Shown piece by piece: positions 30,941 to 30,991 of a stretch of DNA of 30,991 bases (position 1 is its first letter; every line of letters begins with the position of its first letter). The notes beneath the pieces were generated by a model. The model did not search any database. It was not told where the DNA came from and was given only the letters and a program-made list of their open reading frames with translations. This DNA is from JBBRUG01 sp038247995 (GTDB lineage: Bacteria; Chloroflexota; Chloroflexia; Chloroflexales; Chloroflexaceae). The position numbers and the translations under genes are program-made. The stretch is taken from positions 1-30,991 of the forward strand of contig JBBRUG010000026.1 in assembly GCA_038247995.1 (NCBI GenBank), given 5' to 3'.

Positions 30941-30991
30941 ATGGACATGGATGTGCAGACGTTTCTGAAAACGACGACGGATGTGCGCGAG
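30941..30991 (+). CDS. start of a gene cut by the window edge, function unknown
   Basis: ATG 30941 follows GGGAGGA with good spacing, and 17 codons (MDMDVQTFLKTTTDVRE) run to the window end without a stop. A second in-frame ATG is at 30947. The placement of promoter, ribosome site and start makes a real gene likely, but too little protein is present to identify a family. Confidence 0.6.
   Translation, partial: MDMDVQTFLKTTTDVRE

Noticed and set aside
1..30991. Search for tRNA, rRNA, integrase, transposase or attachment sites
   Set aside because: No cloverleaf with a recognisable T-loop, no rRNA signature and no recombinase motifs were noticed by eye. A covariance-model scan could still find a small RNA.

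Overview
The window is 30,991 bases of GC-rich bacterial chromosome. It most resembles a filamentous member of the Chloroflexota, class Chloroflexia (Roseiflexus/Chloroflexus-like). This is inferred from the protein flavour (B12-radical SAM protein in a glycan locus, paired small EmrE-like transporters, prenyl-phosphate sugar transferase), the codon bias, and the many short palindromic intergenic repeats. No rRNA, tRNA, integrase or transposase gene was recognised, so no marker fixes the taxon. All confident genes lie on the + strand except one response regulator.

Left part (1-18,620): one long surface-glycan locus. In order: the 3' end of a membrane protein (probably a family 2 glycosyltransferase), a small membrane protein, a B12-binding radical SAM protein, an NAD-dependent sugar epimerase, a family 2 glycosyltransferase, two large polytopic GT39-like transferases, two family 4 glycosyltransferases, a DPM1/ArnC-like glycosyltransferase sandwiched between two EmrE/ArnE-ArnF-like proteins, a GmhA-like SIS isomerase, a DegT-family sugar aminotransferase, an FAD oxidoreductase, a WbaP-like initiating phosphoglycosyltransferase and a Gfo/Idh/MocA sugar dehydrogenase. 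A plausible reading is that the soluble enzymes make nucleotide sugars, the WbaP-like enzyme starts a lipid-linked glycan, GT2/GT4 enzymes extend it, and the ArnC-E/F-T-like set makes, flips and transfers a prenyl-phosphate monosaccharide. No Wzx flippase, Wzy polymerase or Wzz/Wza export gene is visible.

Middle (18,620-20,060): a hairpin-rich convergent intergenic region, an OmpR-type response regulator with an atypical receiver on the - strand, and an unusually AT-rich divergent intergenic region.

Right part (20,061-30,991): unrelated housekeeping and accessory genes. These are a two-DTG retropepsin-like protease, a lipo- or exported metalloprotease with a HEMTH site, a MATE exporter, a uronate isomerase, an FGGY sugar kinase broken by an internal deletion, a half-size ABC exporter, a truncated TlpA/ResA-like thioredoxin with a stop codon beside its CxxC, a flavin monooxygenase preceded by eleven heptamer repeats, and the first 17 codons of a new gene. 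This half shows clear gene decay and is rich in tandem and inverted repeats. Some of these have entered reading frames.
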